Assembly: GCF_003589595.1 (NCBI RefSeq)
Contig: NW_020653750.1
Coordinates: forward strand, 7,258,879 to 7,322,878
Direction of reading: 5' to 3'
From: Hyposmocoma kahamanoa
Taxonomy: Eukaryota > Arthropoda > Insecta > Lepidoptera > Cosmopterigidae
DNA length: 64,000 nucleotides
Positions 52,001 to 54,624 of this stretch are shown here, piece by piece. The stretch's first letter is position 1. The number at the start of each line of letters is the position of its first letter. Below the pieces are notes generated by a model. That model saw only the letters and a list, made by a program, of their open reading frames with translations, was not told where the DNA came from and searched no databases. Made by a program: the position numbers and the translations under genes.

Positions 52001-54624
52001 TTACCTATTTCTGCCGGCAAGCGGAAATGTGTACATTGCTATGTTCTGGTTTTGAAGGGTAAGGGTGCTGGTGAAATTACAGGCACATGGGACTTGTCAT
52101 CTTATGTTGCAGGGTGACGGGCGCAGTGGCAGTGATCAAATATTGCGATTTAAAACTCTTAGTGGCACTGCAACTGTTATGGATAGGGGTGTCACTTACC
52201 ACCAGGCGCACGACTTGTTCGTACCGCCACTTCGTATCATAAAAAAAGTTGCTTTTAACAAATTTATCAGAAGAGACTATTTTTCGAATCTCAATCGCCT
52301 ATTCTTACTTTTTCAAACATTTCAACGTTTCGAGACCTTTACATTCAGAGAGTCAGTCAGTCGTCATCATGATGAGACTTGCAAAGTGCCCGAATCGTTG
52401 GTTTGTATGAAAAAACAAATACACGCAATTTAGATCTGAAAAAATAGTTCATTTTCAACGTGTCTCAATCGCGGAAATCTCAGAACCTAAAATTACAAGT
52501 ATTTAATGTGTGTAATATGCAGACTATTTATTTACGAATATATAATAGATTATTCAATACGACACAAGAAGAGAACAACTTGTTAATTATACAACAAAGT
52601 TGATCGTTGAAAACATAATCACTGAGCAGAGTCGATCTCTTAAATAACAGAGTTAATGACTGAAAACACGCATGGTGAAATTTTAATTGCGTGATCATTA
52701 GGGGTGGGGCGAAGGTAATTACCCTTTTCAATGAATCTGGAGCACATAAGATGGTCTGTTTAATGGCTCGTCACCACCAGGACAATTAGTTTGTAAAGAG
52801 TATTCAACTATGAACATTCGAGAGGTAGGTATGTTGAACCGAGCAACAAAGCTGGCAACGAGCTCAAATATGCAGCCGCGTAGACTGTGAGAAATAACAA
52901 GCAAATGATTCATTCCAATAAAACAAATGTATGTCGTGTTGCGTATTTTGTGTTTTTGACACTTTAGGTATGCCTCGAAGGAATGCTCGGCTTAGTACAA
53001 TGCTCACATCTAATAATGCTCTGTTTGAACAAACCCTTTAAACAAAGTTTTTACGTCTCTTATTCATATTATGCAATACGAAACAATTGAAAGCTTTTAA
53101 GCAATTACAAACTTTGCGAAAAGATGATGCTGTTTATTTTTTATAACGTAAATTCTATTTTGTAGCTCTATTTGTTTAATTTTTTGTCCATTTCATCGTC
53201 AAATATTTTACTTGTGAATTGACCACGTAATTATGAATTAGCTTTGTGTTTTAAAAAAAATTATTTAACAAGTATATTTAAAAATTACTCCGTTTTACTT
53301 CTAACATTAAACGTTATCAGCAATTAGGTATTAAATTATTTTAATTTGAAATATAAACACAACAGTTACGTGCTCCCAAGTGCTCCATTGTCTATGTTGG
53401 AGTACCGTTCTCGCATCAGGTTAGACTAACATCCCTGAAACCTCATTTACACATTTTATCTCTGCAGCGACCTACCTGATTGGAAAGTTGATTCAAAGGC
53501 TTGCACACGCGCAGATCATACAGACCTGGGGTTAGGGCTTAAGTCAGGTAAAATGTAGTTTTCGGGAAAAAAATCGGGAATATCGGGAAAAAAACTTTTT
53601 CCCGATATTCTTTTATGTTGTAAAATTACAGGTTACATCTCGGCAAAAGCTTTTTGCACTTCGACATAATCAAGTAATCTCTTGTTCACAGATTTTGTCC
53701 GCACAATGGTCTCGTTCGGCATCATTGGTTTGTTCGTAATGGCCATGGGTTGCGGATTCTCCGTGTATACCTTCATGAACCCTCGATACATGTTCAAACG
53801 GTTGGCAGCGGGAATTCATTTCATTACCAGTGAGTATTATTATATTTGTGAGATCTTATATTTATATTCCCCATTCTTTTTTTAACAGTCGTTACCCTTT
53901 TTGTATTTATGAAAATTTTATACAAACCTTTGAAGAAAATACAGTTTGTACCATATCTGTAGGTTCTAAGGTAATAAATAACGTAATACCAAAGGTGTCG
54001 GTAATTTTTTTAACTATCGAATAAGACAATCGTCAGTATGTAGGAGCAGGGTATAACCGCTATTAGGGTTTTAAAAAATATGAAAGCGGTCGTAATGTTT
54101 GCAGTGTTTTTTTTCTACGTTTTAGCCTCCTGCACATTTGTAGTGGTACAAGTGATGATGTCTACAGTGGACTACTTACATAAAAATGTCAAAGCAGTAT
54201 ATCCGCCGCAAGCCAGTCATTAGTGAGTATATGCACACTGCATACGATTCGTTTATAAAACAATCCGATTTGTCTGATACACCATTATTTTCTTTGTTTG
54301 TTTCTCCAGAAAAGAATACCCTCAATTATATTTAAATATTTCGGCGCCAGAGCTAAATTATAAACTTTAGTTTGCTCTAGCTCCGAAAAATTTACTCGAG
54401 CGACATTCTCGTTTTTATTATTGAATCATGTCATTATTGCATTTATAACTGTTAGTATAATTCTTTTCAGCTATCACGTCAGCTTTGTCTTCGCCTGGTT
54501 CGTAGTTCTTACTAATTTGTTCGCTGCTGCATCGTTCTTATGGTATTCCCGTAAGAGAAAGGGGGACAAGGCAGCTACAGACGAACTGGCCATGGCTGAC
54601 GAGCCAACAATTATAGGCCGATGA
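921..54624 (+). CDS. Claudin/PMP22-superfamily four-transmembrane protein, six coding exons
   Basis: Joining 921-1098, 16060-16341, 47597-47665, 53692-53829, 54126-54222 and 54471-54624 gives one open frame of 305 residues ending in TGA; every junction is AG/GT and phases agree. Residues 1-28 are cytosolic. TM1 is about 29-48. The first extracellular loop holds SEKW (49-52), C84, GVWKMC (91-96), a Ser/Thr-rich stretch (109-137), sequons NRS (107) and NST (131), and C143/C155. TM2 is about 183-204, TM3 about 214-234 and TM4 about 258-280, followed by a basic SRKRKGDK and a short acidic tail. The Trp plus GLW-C-like loop and four helices are the claudin/PMP22 (Pfam Claudin_2-like) pattern. Such proteins act at cell contacts (septate junctions in insects) or as channel auxiliary subunits. 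The subfamily is unassigned. ATG 921 has A at -3; the in-frame ATG at 936 is an alternative. Confidence 0.85.
1127..1413 (+). mobile_element. PIF/Harbinger-like MITE, 287 bp
   Basis: Ends are GGCTGGTTTCACAG and CTCTGAAACCAGCC (14-bp inverted repeat, one mismatch), flanked by TTA at 1124-1126 and 1414-1416. A TTA target duplication is the PIF/Harbinger signature. The interior is GC-rich with CGTACGG palindromes and no transposase. It begins 28 bases after the donor of coding exon 1. Confidence 0.8.
1458..1660 (-). repeat. MITE-C copy (degenerate)
   Basis: Begins AACCGACTTCAAAGGAAGAG and contains the family block TGATTTTTTTTGTGGCAAAG...TACCTCAGTAGT in reverse orientation, then CCGGTTAACGGTTTC. 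In intron 1 of the claudin-like gene. Confidence 0.55.
2253..2777 (+). mobile_element. MITE-D copy, full length
   Basis: Starts CATCGAATATATAACCAGAA and ends CTGGTTATATACTCGATG, inverted ends of about 35 bp including GAGACGAAAT. The interior holds TACAGAATATTTTTGGAATA, shared with the other copies. Non-coding. Confidence 0.75.
3093..3240 (+). repeat. SINE-E 5' part
   Basis: CTTTCATAGATTTCTCATAG, ATAGCGCTACGGC, then AACAAGCACATGGAAAAATT; truncated before the B-box region. Confidence 0.6.
4059..4096 (+). repeat. Rep-B 5' fragment
   Basis: AAGTAGTAGCAGTAGAGCTC plus CTCGTGAAAGAAC; only the first 38 bases of the family. Confidence 0.5.
4457..4735 (-). mobile_element. SINE-F copy
   Basis: Reverse orientation: CCACTGCTGGGCGCGTGTCC, ACTTCACATGTTTTCCGAGA, CTCAGAGGTGCGAGCCCGGA with TTCGAACCC (B box complement), then GACCTACCGACCGTATCG. 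Confidence 0.7.
5366..5580 (+). mobile_element. SINE-F copy
   Basis: Forward orientation: CGACCTACTGCCTTTCAAGC, GAGTTCGAATCTGGGCTCGA (B box), then CATGTGATAAATGGGGTGAT. It faces away from the 4.46-kb copy. Confidence 0.7.
5600..7110. other. Intronic stretch without recognised genes
   Basis: AT-rich intron 1 sequence of the claudin-like gene. Holds a CAAC tetranucleotide run and a strong hairpin at 6420-6481; nothing else recognised. Confidence 0.6.
7117..7567 (+). mobile_element. MITE-C copy
   Basis: ACCGACCTCAAAAGTACGTG at the left; TCTTTTTTTTAAATTCGGTT at the right (degraded inverse of the left end). The interior has GGAAAGTGCGCAAAACCCGG and ATCGCGTAACATACATACAA, seen in the other copies. 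Confidence 0.65.
8058..8272 (+). mobile_element. SINE-T copy
   Basis: tRNA-like head CTGCCGTGGCCGAACGGTTA with a degraded B box (TTTTCGATTCC), the family body GTGGTTGTCCACGTGTGTGA, and tail GTGCGGGGCTGTGAGTG. Diverged. A Rep-B 3' half follows immediately. Confidence 0.8.
8279..8372 (+). repeat. Rep-B 3' part
   Basis: GTGGCACTGCAATTGCTATG to TTGGTATCATAAAAAAA, directly after a SINE-T tail. Confidence 0.65.
9340..10815 (-). mobile_element. R1-clade LINE, 5'-truncated and frameshifted ORF2 plus 3' UTR
   Basis: This GC-rich minus-strand block encodes, across several frames, the end of a reverse transcriptase ([44 protein letters not shown]) and the downstream LINE region ([42 protein letters not shown]). 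The order matches R1-type retrotransposons of Lepidoptera. The catalytic YADD is YADN at 10777-10766. Sequence stops making sense just upstream of it, so the copy is 5'-truncated. The 3' UTR (about 9340-9480) has the GGGGTATCCATAAAG-like end seen again at 48 kb. Frames break near 10350 and 9920. Dead copy. Confidence 0.85.
11280..11760 (-). pseudogene. LINE reverse-transcriptase tail remnant (jockey/CR1-like)
   Basis: The minus strand from about 11735 reads [20 protein letters not shown], then [19 protein letters not shown] and LRIV, followed by broken frames with [17 protein letters not shown]. The LxYGIxLWGxS...IFxLQKKxxR block is the thumb region shared by jockey and related LINE polymerases. 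Stops and frameshifts show decay. No endonuclease or catalytic motif remains. Confidence 0.65.
11761..14629. other. Intronic stretch without recognised genes
   Basis: AT-rich intron 1 sequence. A short SINE-F-like scrap may lie near 14095-14165 (GATGTTTTCCTTCATAGCGA). No other structure supported. Confidence 0.5.
14630..14752 (-). mobile_element. SINE-E copy (left arm of a head-to-head pair)
   Basis: Reverse orientation: CAAAGATCGAACACTCAGAA, then GCCGGATTCGAACCGACGTC (B box), ending TTGGTTTTTCAACGAC. Confidence 0.8.
14767..15000 (+). mobile_element. SINE-E copy (right arm of a head-to-head pair)
   Basis: CTTTCATAGATTTCTCATAG; tRNA-like GGCTTAGTTGGTATAGCGTC...GGTTCGAATCC; then CTAGTGGAGTAATTTCACAA. 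The tRNA-like part resembles a two-box tRNA without an intact cloverleaf. Confidence 0.85.
15660..15965 (+). pseudogene. Mariner-type transposase fragment
   Basis: Reading across frames gives [12 protein letters not shown] (the second-Asp HDNARPHT region), then [20 protein letters not shown], which corresponds to the WxxxxHPPYSPDLAPSDYH block of mariner DD34D transposases, and [12 protein letters not shown]. The third catalytic Asp is replaced by Asn and there are frameshifts. It lies about 100 bp before coding exon 2 of the claudin-like gene. Confidence 0.7.
16060..16341 (+). CDS. Claudin-like gene, coding exon 2 (first extracellular loop)
   Basis: Acceptor tttttttcag|TATTA, donor CTCG|gtaag, phase 1 to phase 1. 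Codes for residues 60-153, including C84, the GVWKMC motif and the Ser/Thr/Pro-rich spacer with sequons at N107 and N131. The Thr-rich spacer is longer than the usual claudin loop and could carry O-glycans (inference). Confidence 0.85.
16520..16748 (-). mobile_element. SINE-T copy with perfect 14-bp target duplication
   Basis: Full-length minus-strand copy; head at the right (CCGTTCGGCCACGGAGGCAG), A-rich tail at the left. Flanked by TGATTCAGATAGCA at 16506-16519 and 16749-16762. It sits under 200 bp after the donor of coding exon 2 of the claudin-like gene. Confidence 0.92.
16860..17020 (+). repeat. Degenerate tandem repeat, period about 37 bp
   Basis: Four or five units, each built around CC(C/A)(T/G)TTGTCNCNAGTGG: TTTGTTACCACTGGCGAC, TTTGTCGTCAGTGGCAAC, TTTGTCACCACCTGG and TTTGTCGCTAGTGGGAAC, ending with an inverse unit CCAGTGGTGACGACTGG. 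Confidence 0.6.
17021..20193. other. Intronic stretch without recognised genes
   Basis: AT-rich intron 2 sequence up to the gap; a (TA)n tract only. The short CCGACCTCGTAAGCGATGAC at about 18372 recalls a MITE-C end but has no partner. Confidence 0.5.
17799..17819. repeat. (TA)n microsatellite
   Basis: About ten TA units in intron 2 of the claudin-like gene. Other simple tracts: CTCT at about 3057, CAAC at about 6169-6187, ATT at about 59782 and 62258. Confidence 0.9.
20194..20593. other. Assembly gap, 400 N
   Basis: Exactly 400 ambiguous bases inside intron 2 of the claudin-like gene. Open frames reported across it are meaningless. Confidence 1.
21440..21812 (+). repeat. Repeat with GTTCATCCAACG/GTTCAACAAACG motifs, copy 1
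   Basis: Shares with 58180-58520 (inverted): TTGAAATAATCGTCTTCATT, TACCCTGTTCAACAAACGAC, GCCATTTCACGTCCG, CTGGTTCATTAGAAAAATCT and TTAATACCCTGTTCATCCAA. The open frame within is not gene-like. Probably a non-autonomous DNA element. Confidence 0.65.
22262..22466 (-). mobile_element. SINE-T copy, diverged
   Basis: GAAACCCTGTGTCATGGGTG tail part; head CCCGGGGACCGAACCTGGGA and CGTTTGGCCATGGAAGCAAT. Lies just downstream of the 3' end of the WWOX-type gene. Confidence 0.8.
22695..22700 (-). promoter_or_regulatory. Candidate polyadenylation signal of the WWOX-type gene
   Basis: TTTATT on the plus strand is AATAAA on the minus strand, about 90 bases after the stop, a typical spacing for a compact insect gene. 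Confidence 0.5.
22789..23070 (-). CDS. WWOX-type SDR, terminal exon 6
   Basis: Acceptor gtttccag|GCTCA. Codes for residues 290-382: [22 protein letters not shown], then an acidic helical extension to TAA. The extension after the SDR core (about 330-382) is rich in Glu, Lys and Val and may be a short coiled segment. Confidence 0.85.
   Translation of the reverse strand, partial: AQAASTPLYCATAPELQSCSGFYFKNMKQADESDLAKDSHLSFKIIELSQNMLNERVGEIEEMVVETKRVEDVKTRKPDLEPKSTIAEALFSG
22789..26949 (-). CDS. WWOX-type short-chain dehydrogenase/reductase without WW domains, six exons
   Basis: Reading the minus strand and joining 26949-26930, 26714-26576, 26276-26017, 25740-25561, 24685-24418 and 23070-22789 gives 382 codons with matching phases and GT-AG introns. 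Visible SDR features are the dinucleotide motif TGGTSGIG (68-75), AVRN with R94 (suggests NADP(H)), ILNAA (146-150), FQVN (N170), MSSDSH (catalytic Ser about 196), YNVSK (Y230, K234) and HPG (259-261). [25 protein letters not shown]...PFSKSI and YCATAPELQ match the oxidoreductase half of WWOX as I remember it, closer than RDH11-14. The N-terminus (1-30) is basic, without acidic residues and without WW domains. The gene lies entirely in intron 2 of the claudin-like gene, on the opposite strand. All catalytic residues are present, so it is probably functional. Confidence 0.85.
23151..23832. mobile_element. Possible TIR element in the last intron of the WWOX-type gene
   Basis: Left AGTTACACACGACGAC and right CGCCGTGTGTAACT are inverted copies. 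Flanks GTTTTAGA and GTTTTAAG could be a degraded 8-bp target duplication. The interior has GCG-rich palindromic pieces (GCAAACGCGCGTC, GCAGACGCGCTGC). Confidence 0.4.
24418..24685 (-). CDS. WWOX-type SDR, exon 5 (catalytic YxxxK)
   Basis: Acceptor gtttcag|AAATA, donor TCCATC|gtaagt. Codes for residues 200-289, with Y230 and K234 in [11 protein letters not shown], then CAHPGSF and SNWWPYEVL, the part most like WWOX. Confidence 0.9.
24915..25395 (-). mobile_element. SINE-F copy split by a SINE-T
   Basis: Body at 24915-25090 (CTGTTGGGCACGGGTCTGCT; ACTTCACACGTTTTCCGAGG) and head at 25317-25395 (TTTGGATTTGAACCCACGGT; GAGGCGGTAGGTC) are the two halves; the SINE-T lies between. Confidence 0.75.
25103..25316 (+). 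mobile_element. SINE-T copy inserted in a SINE-F
   Basis: Head CTACCTCCGTGGCCGAACGG, B box GGTTCGATTCC, tail GTGTGGGGCTATGAGTGTGT. It interrupts a minus-strand SINE-F in intron 4 of the WWOX-type gene. Confidence 0.85.
25561..25740 (-). CDS. WWOX-type SDR, exon 4
   Basis: Acceptor atttttcag|GAACA, donor CATAG|gtagg. Codes for residues 141-199: [27 protein letters not shown] and [10 protein letters not shown]. Not visible as a single ATG-started frame because it begins and ends inside codons. Confidence 0.9.
26017..26276 (-). CDS. WWOX-type SDR, exon 3 (NADP-binding motif)
   Basis: Acceptor cgttttcag|GTATT, donor CAGAA|gtttgt, a less common but valid GT donor. Codes for residues 54-139, including [16 protein letters not shown] and MAVRNPY. 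The phase-2 end joins exon 4 to give [14 protein letters not shown]. Confidence 0.85.
26576..26714 (-). CDS. WWOX-type SDR, exon 2
   Basis: Acceptor tttttttgcag|TATTT, donor GAAGAG|gtcag. Codes for residues 8-53, ending [15 protein letters not shown]. Position and character (basic, Ser/Thr/Asn-rich) fit a targeting leader and linker, not a WW domain: the Trp-Trp/Pro pattern is absent. Confidence 0.7.
26930..26949 (-). CDS. WWOX-type SDR, coding exon 1 (20 nt)
   Basis: ATGATGATTACATTTATTCG followed by gtaggt; codes for MMITFI plus two bases of R7. Chosen because it is the nearest upstream ATG that ends at a good donor in the phase exon 2 needs. It is very short, so the true start could be another upstream exon. 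Confidence 0.55.
26950..27910. other. Upstream region of the WWOX-type gene
   Basis: Very AT-rich, with homopolymer runs. Expected to hold the minus-strand promoter; no clear TATA or initiator can be singled out. Confidence 0.4.
27914..28165 (-). repeat. Rep-B copy, near full length
   Basis: TTTTTTTATGATACCAAGAG at the left; internal hairpin GCAGTGCCACTCAGA / TCTGAGAGGCACTGC well kept. Confidence 0.75.
28553..28640 (-). repeat. SINE-F head fragment
   Basis: AACTCAGAGGTGCGAACCCG, ATTCGAACCCATGGCCTCTG, AGAGGCGGTAGGTTAAAG; the body is missing. Confidence 0.65.
28673..29126 (-). mobile_element. MITE-D copy
   Basis: Reverse-orientation relative of the 2253-2777 copy: CATCGAATATATAACCAAAA at the left, TATACTCGATG at the right, shared interior (TTCCAAAAATATTCTGCATT). 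Right end degraded; a SINE-E tail fragment follows. Confidence 0.7.
29150..29262 (+). repeat. SINE-E 3' fragment
   Basis: CTAAGTGTTCGATCTTTGTT and AATTTCACAAAAAACAATTA, the post-tRNA body only. Confidence 0.55.
29761..30161 (+). repeat. Rep-B copy interrupted by about 190 bp
   Basis: 5' part at 29761-29818 (TTTACCTATTTCTGCCGCCA), 3' part at 30010-30161 (CAGGGTGAAGGGCGCTGTGA; TTGTATAAAAAAAG). The sequence between is not family-like. Confidence 0.6.
30164..30276 (-). mobile_element. SINE-T head-proximal fragment
   Basis: CCACAAATTACACCCAAACT through CTCCCGGCCCGGGCATCGAA to GACCAGCATGGTCA; the first part of the tRNA head and the tail are missing. Abuts a Rep-B 3' end. Confidence 0.75.
31322..31566 (+). 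repeat. Rep-B copy
   Basis: AAGTAGCAGTCGAGCTCCGT to GGTATCATAAAAAAATT; contains TACCTATTCCTGCCACCAAA. Confidence 0.7.
31639..32064 (+). mobile_element. MITE-C copy
   Basis: ACCGACCTCAAAAGTACGTG to TTTTTTGAAGTCTGTTA; the same interior as the 7.1-kb copy (AAACGCCTTGAATTGGAGAA; GGGACCACTATGGAAGTACC). Confidence 0.7.
33100..33720. repeat. Foldback/tandem repeat cluster
   Basis: GCCACACCGCGAACGAAGTA (about 33168) is repeated inverted as GCTTCATTCGCGGTGTGGCC (about 33379). The TAATAATTATCTC unit occurs inverted at about 33140 and direct at about 33495 and 33605. CATCATCGACTATTGTAC-type blocks recur at about 33525 and 33637. Confidence 0.55.
34130..34306 (+). repeat. Rep-B 3' two-thirds
   Basis: TTACAGGCACATGGGACTTG to CTTAGTATCATAAATC; the 5' third is absent. 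Confidence 0.7.
34323..34576 (+). mobile_element. MITE-C copy, internally shortened
   Basis: TCCGACATCAAAAGTGCGTG to TTTTTTGAAGTCGGTTAA; retains GGAAAGTGCGCGAAACCCGA and ATCGCGTAACATACAT. Fused to the 3' end of a Rep-B copy. Confidence 0.7.
34750..34870 (+). repeat. Rep-B 3' half
   Basis: GTCCCCTCAGATCTTTGCAA to TTGATGTTATAAAAAATA. Confidence 0.65.
34905..35025 (+). repeat. Hairpin family G copy (diverged)
   Basis: GATCTGTAGGGCTAGCACGA, GAGAGCGACCTAAAGAGCGG and TAGCAGTATCTCACGC match, in inverse order, the palindromic 42.78-kb copy. Confidence 0.5.
35540..35734 (-). other. Unidentified 64-codon open frame
   Basis: Less AT-rich than its surroundings; reads [20 protein letters not shown], then [18 protein letters not shown]. 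No splice or start context and no family recognised. Could be a transposon scrap. Confidence 0.15.
36040..38770 (-). mobile_element. Decayed retroelement: YLDD reverse transcriptase plus C-terminal zinc-knuckle/nuclease-like domain
   Basis: The minus strand encodes, across at least four frame breaks (near 37920, 37515, 37215 and 36910): [48 protein letters not shown]; motif [13 protein letters not shown]; motif [14 protein letters not shown]; motif C WYLDDGT (37341-37321); and a 261-residue tail with C-x-C-H-C spacing ([15 protein letters not shown]) and PDGM...[10 protein letters not shown]. The tail resembles the zinc knuckle plus restriction-like endonuclease of R2/R4-type LINEs (inference). 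Only about 13 residues separate motifs A and B, so an internal deletion removed part of the polymerase. A SINE-T splits the 5' part (38355-38572). Non-functional. Confidence 0.7.
38355..38572 (-). mobile_element. SINE-T copy inside the decayed retroelement
   Basis: Tail at the left (CACTAGGGAAACTCTGTGTC), head at the right (CCGTTCGGCCACAGAGGCAG). It separates two parts of the minus-strand retroelement, so it inserted later. Confidence 0.9.
39265..39490 (-). repeat. MITE-C copy, reverse orientation
   Basis: Contains TTTGTTGGAAAGAGAGTACC and GATGAATACGGTTTCGCGCA, ending ATTTTGAGGTAGGTTTTTTA, the reverse complement of the family's left half. Confidence 0.55.
40164..40428 (-). repeat. Rep-B copy
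   Basis: CTTTTTTATGACATCAAGTA at the left to AGCTCTACTGCTACTG at the right. Confidence 0.7.
40430..40472 (+). repeat. SINE-T 3' tail fragment
   Basis: GTTTCCCTAGTGCGAGGCGG plus TGAGTGTGTGCGTGG, only the tail of the family, joined to the end of a reverse Rep-B. Confidence 0.6.
41288..41553 (+). repeat. Rep-B copy, full length
   Basis: AGTAGAGCTCCTTGTGAAAG to CTTAGTATCATAAAAAAG; one of the best-preserved copies. Confidence 0.75.
42485..42762 (-). repeat. Rep-B copy, full length
   Basis: TTTTTTATGATATCTAGTAA to AAGGAACTCTAATGCT. Joined on the right to hairpin family G. Confidence 0.7.
42770..42895. repeat. Hairpin family G copy
   Basis: Arms CGCGAGAGCGACAAAAAGCG and the inverse CGCCTTATGTCGCTCTCGCG around CTCTATGCGAGACTCAGCAG, then GTCCTGTCGTGCTAGCCC. 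Likely a small foldback element. A further scrap (TATGCGAGACTCAGCAG) lies at about 43506. Confidence 0.6.
43704..43990. mobile_element. Hairpin MITE, PIF/Harbinger-like, 287 bp
   Basis: Near-perfect palindrome: left arm GGCCCAATTTATATTGCG..., right arm the reverse complement of GGCTCAATTTATATTGCG..., each about 135 bp, meeting around 43845 at CATTCTCGAGCATG. Flanked by TTA at 43701-43703 and 43991-43993. No coding capacity. Confidence 0.85.
44155..44711. mobile_element. hAT-like non-autonomous element
   Basis: The left end GGAGTTTCCCAAACTTTC and the reverse-complemented right end CCAATGATTTCCAAAGTG resemble hAT termini. Flanks are TTAAGAGC (44147-44154) and TTTAGAGC (44712-44719), an 8-bp target duplication with one mismatch, the hAT size. 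No transposase seen. Confidence 0.5.
45098..45281 (+). repeat. Rep-B 3' two-thirds
   Basis: GATGAAATTACAGGCGCATG to TTGTTATCACAAAAAAAA; hairpin arms AGTGCCCCTCAGA / CTGAGCGGCACTGC. Confidence 0.7.
46317..46604 (+). mobile_element. SINE-E copy
   Basis: Full head and body: GATGGCGCTACGGCTAAAAA; GGCTTAGTTGGTATAGCATC; B box changed to GGTACGAATCC; CTAGTGGAGTAATTTTACAA. A MITE-D part follows directly. Confidence 0.85.
46605..46892 (+). mobile_element. MITE-D partial copy with internal duplication
   Basis: Shares TGAAATGTGATTCCG, ACAGCCCCCATTGTTAGAGA and ACAGAATATTTTTGGAATAT with full copies but lacks both terminal repeats. It directly follows a SINE-E. Confidence 0.65.
47597..47665 (+). CDS. Claudin-like gene, coding exon 3 (69 nt)
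   Basis: Acceptor ttgttacag|TATGC, donor CCTA|gtaag. Its 23-codon length keeps phase 1, so it could be skipped without a frameshift. Codes for residues 154-176 at the end of the first extracellular loop, with one cysteine (C155). The call rests on splice sites and frame continuity between two much clearer exons. Confidence 0.65.
47985..48615 (-). mobile_element. R1-like LINE 3' end (GC-rich, mostly UTR)
   Basis: A GC-rich island in AT-rich DNA. The minus strand ends with CACGTAACCCCGACTCT...GGGGTATCTATAAGC, parallel to the 3' end of the 9.3-kb R1-clade copy (ACATAACCCCTGAGTC...GGGGTATCCATAAAG). No polymerase motif is present; open frames here look like composition artefacts. A SINE-T follows at once on the right. 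Confidence 0.55.
48630..48827 (-). mobile_element. SINE-T copy
   Basis: Tail AATAATAATAATAACGCACA at the left; head CCGTTCGGCCACGGAAGCAG at the right. A 15-base stretch of the tail region (CACCCGCGACAC equivalent) is shortened. Inserted at the edge of the R1-like LINE end. Confidence 0.85.
49236..49392 (+). repeat. MITE-C copy, short
   Basis: ACCGACCTCAAAAGTCAGCG, then the right half of the family (CTTTCCAACAAAAAAAGAAT; GTAAAATACATACAAA) with the middle deleted. Confidence 0.6.
49395..49573. mobile_element. Small TIR element (about 180 bp)
   Basis: Left CCAGGTATGCACTAGCGAGC and right (reverse complement) CTGGGTACACATTAGCGGGC, both continuing TGTAAC, match at about 20 of 26 positions. It directly abuts a MITE-C copy on the left. 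Target duplication unclear. Confidence 0.45.
49685..50036 (-). repeat. Rep-B copy with an A-rich insertion
   Basis: CACACGCCTGTCC...GAGGAGCACTGCCACTGCGC...ACTTGATAAGTCCCATGTAC, then a simple AAAAC/AAAAT stretch (about 49850-49935), then AATAGGTAAGATGGCGGCAC. Confidence 0.6.
50640..50780 (+). repeat. Rep-B middle part
   Basis: TTACTGCGTTCCTGTTTTGA to CAGACGCAGTGGCAATGTG. Confidence 0.65.
50908..51158 (+). repeat. Rep-B copy with internal deletion
   Basis: GCATTAGAGCTCCTTATGAA to TTGATATTATAAAAAAAA; the central hairpin region is replaced by AAGGTAAAAGCGGGATTT. Confidence 0.65.
51952..52247 (+). repeat. Rep-B copy, full length
   Basis: AGAAGAAGAGCTCCATGTGA to CTTCGTATCATAAAAAAA. Confidence 0.75.
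52250..53690. other. Intron 3 stretch without recognised genes
   Basis: No repeat family member or coding signal seen, apart from a GGGAAAAAAATCGGGAATATC-like inverted pair at about 53561-53610 (ATATCGGGAAAAAAAC / TTTTTCCCGATAT). Confidence 0.5.
53692..53829 (+). CDS. Claudin-like gene, coding exon 4 (TM2)
   Basis: Acceptor cttgttcacag|ATTTT, donor TACCA|gtgagt. Codes for residues 177-222: TM2 ([15 protein letters not shown]), the short cytosolic turn NPRYMFKR and the start of TM3. The hydrophobic run and the basic turn fit a claudin-like fold. Confidence 0.85.
54126..54222 (+). CDS. Claudin-like gene, coding exon 5 (TM3)
   Basis: Acceptor ctacgttttag|CCTCC, donor CATTA|gtgagt; enters in phase 1 and leaves in phase 2. 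Codes for residues 223-254: the rest of TM3 (TFVVVQVMM) and the second extracellular loop. Confidence 0.85.
54471..54624 (+). CDS. Claudin-like gene, terminal coding exon 6 (TM4 and tail)
   Basis: Acceptor ttcttttcag|CTATC. Codes for residues 255-305: TM4 ([18 protein letters not shown]), the stop-transfer SRKRKGDK, and a short tail ending DEPTIIGR before TGA. The tail does not end in an obvious PDZ-binding motif, unlike many claudins. Confidence 0.85.
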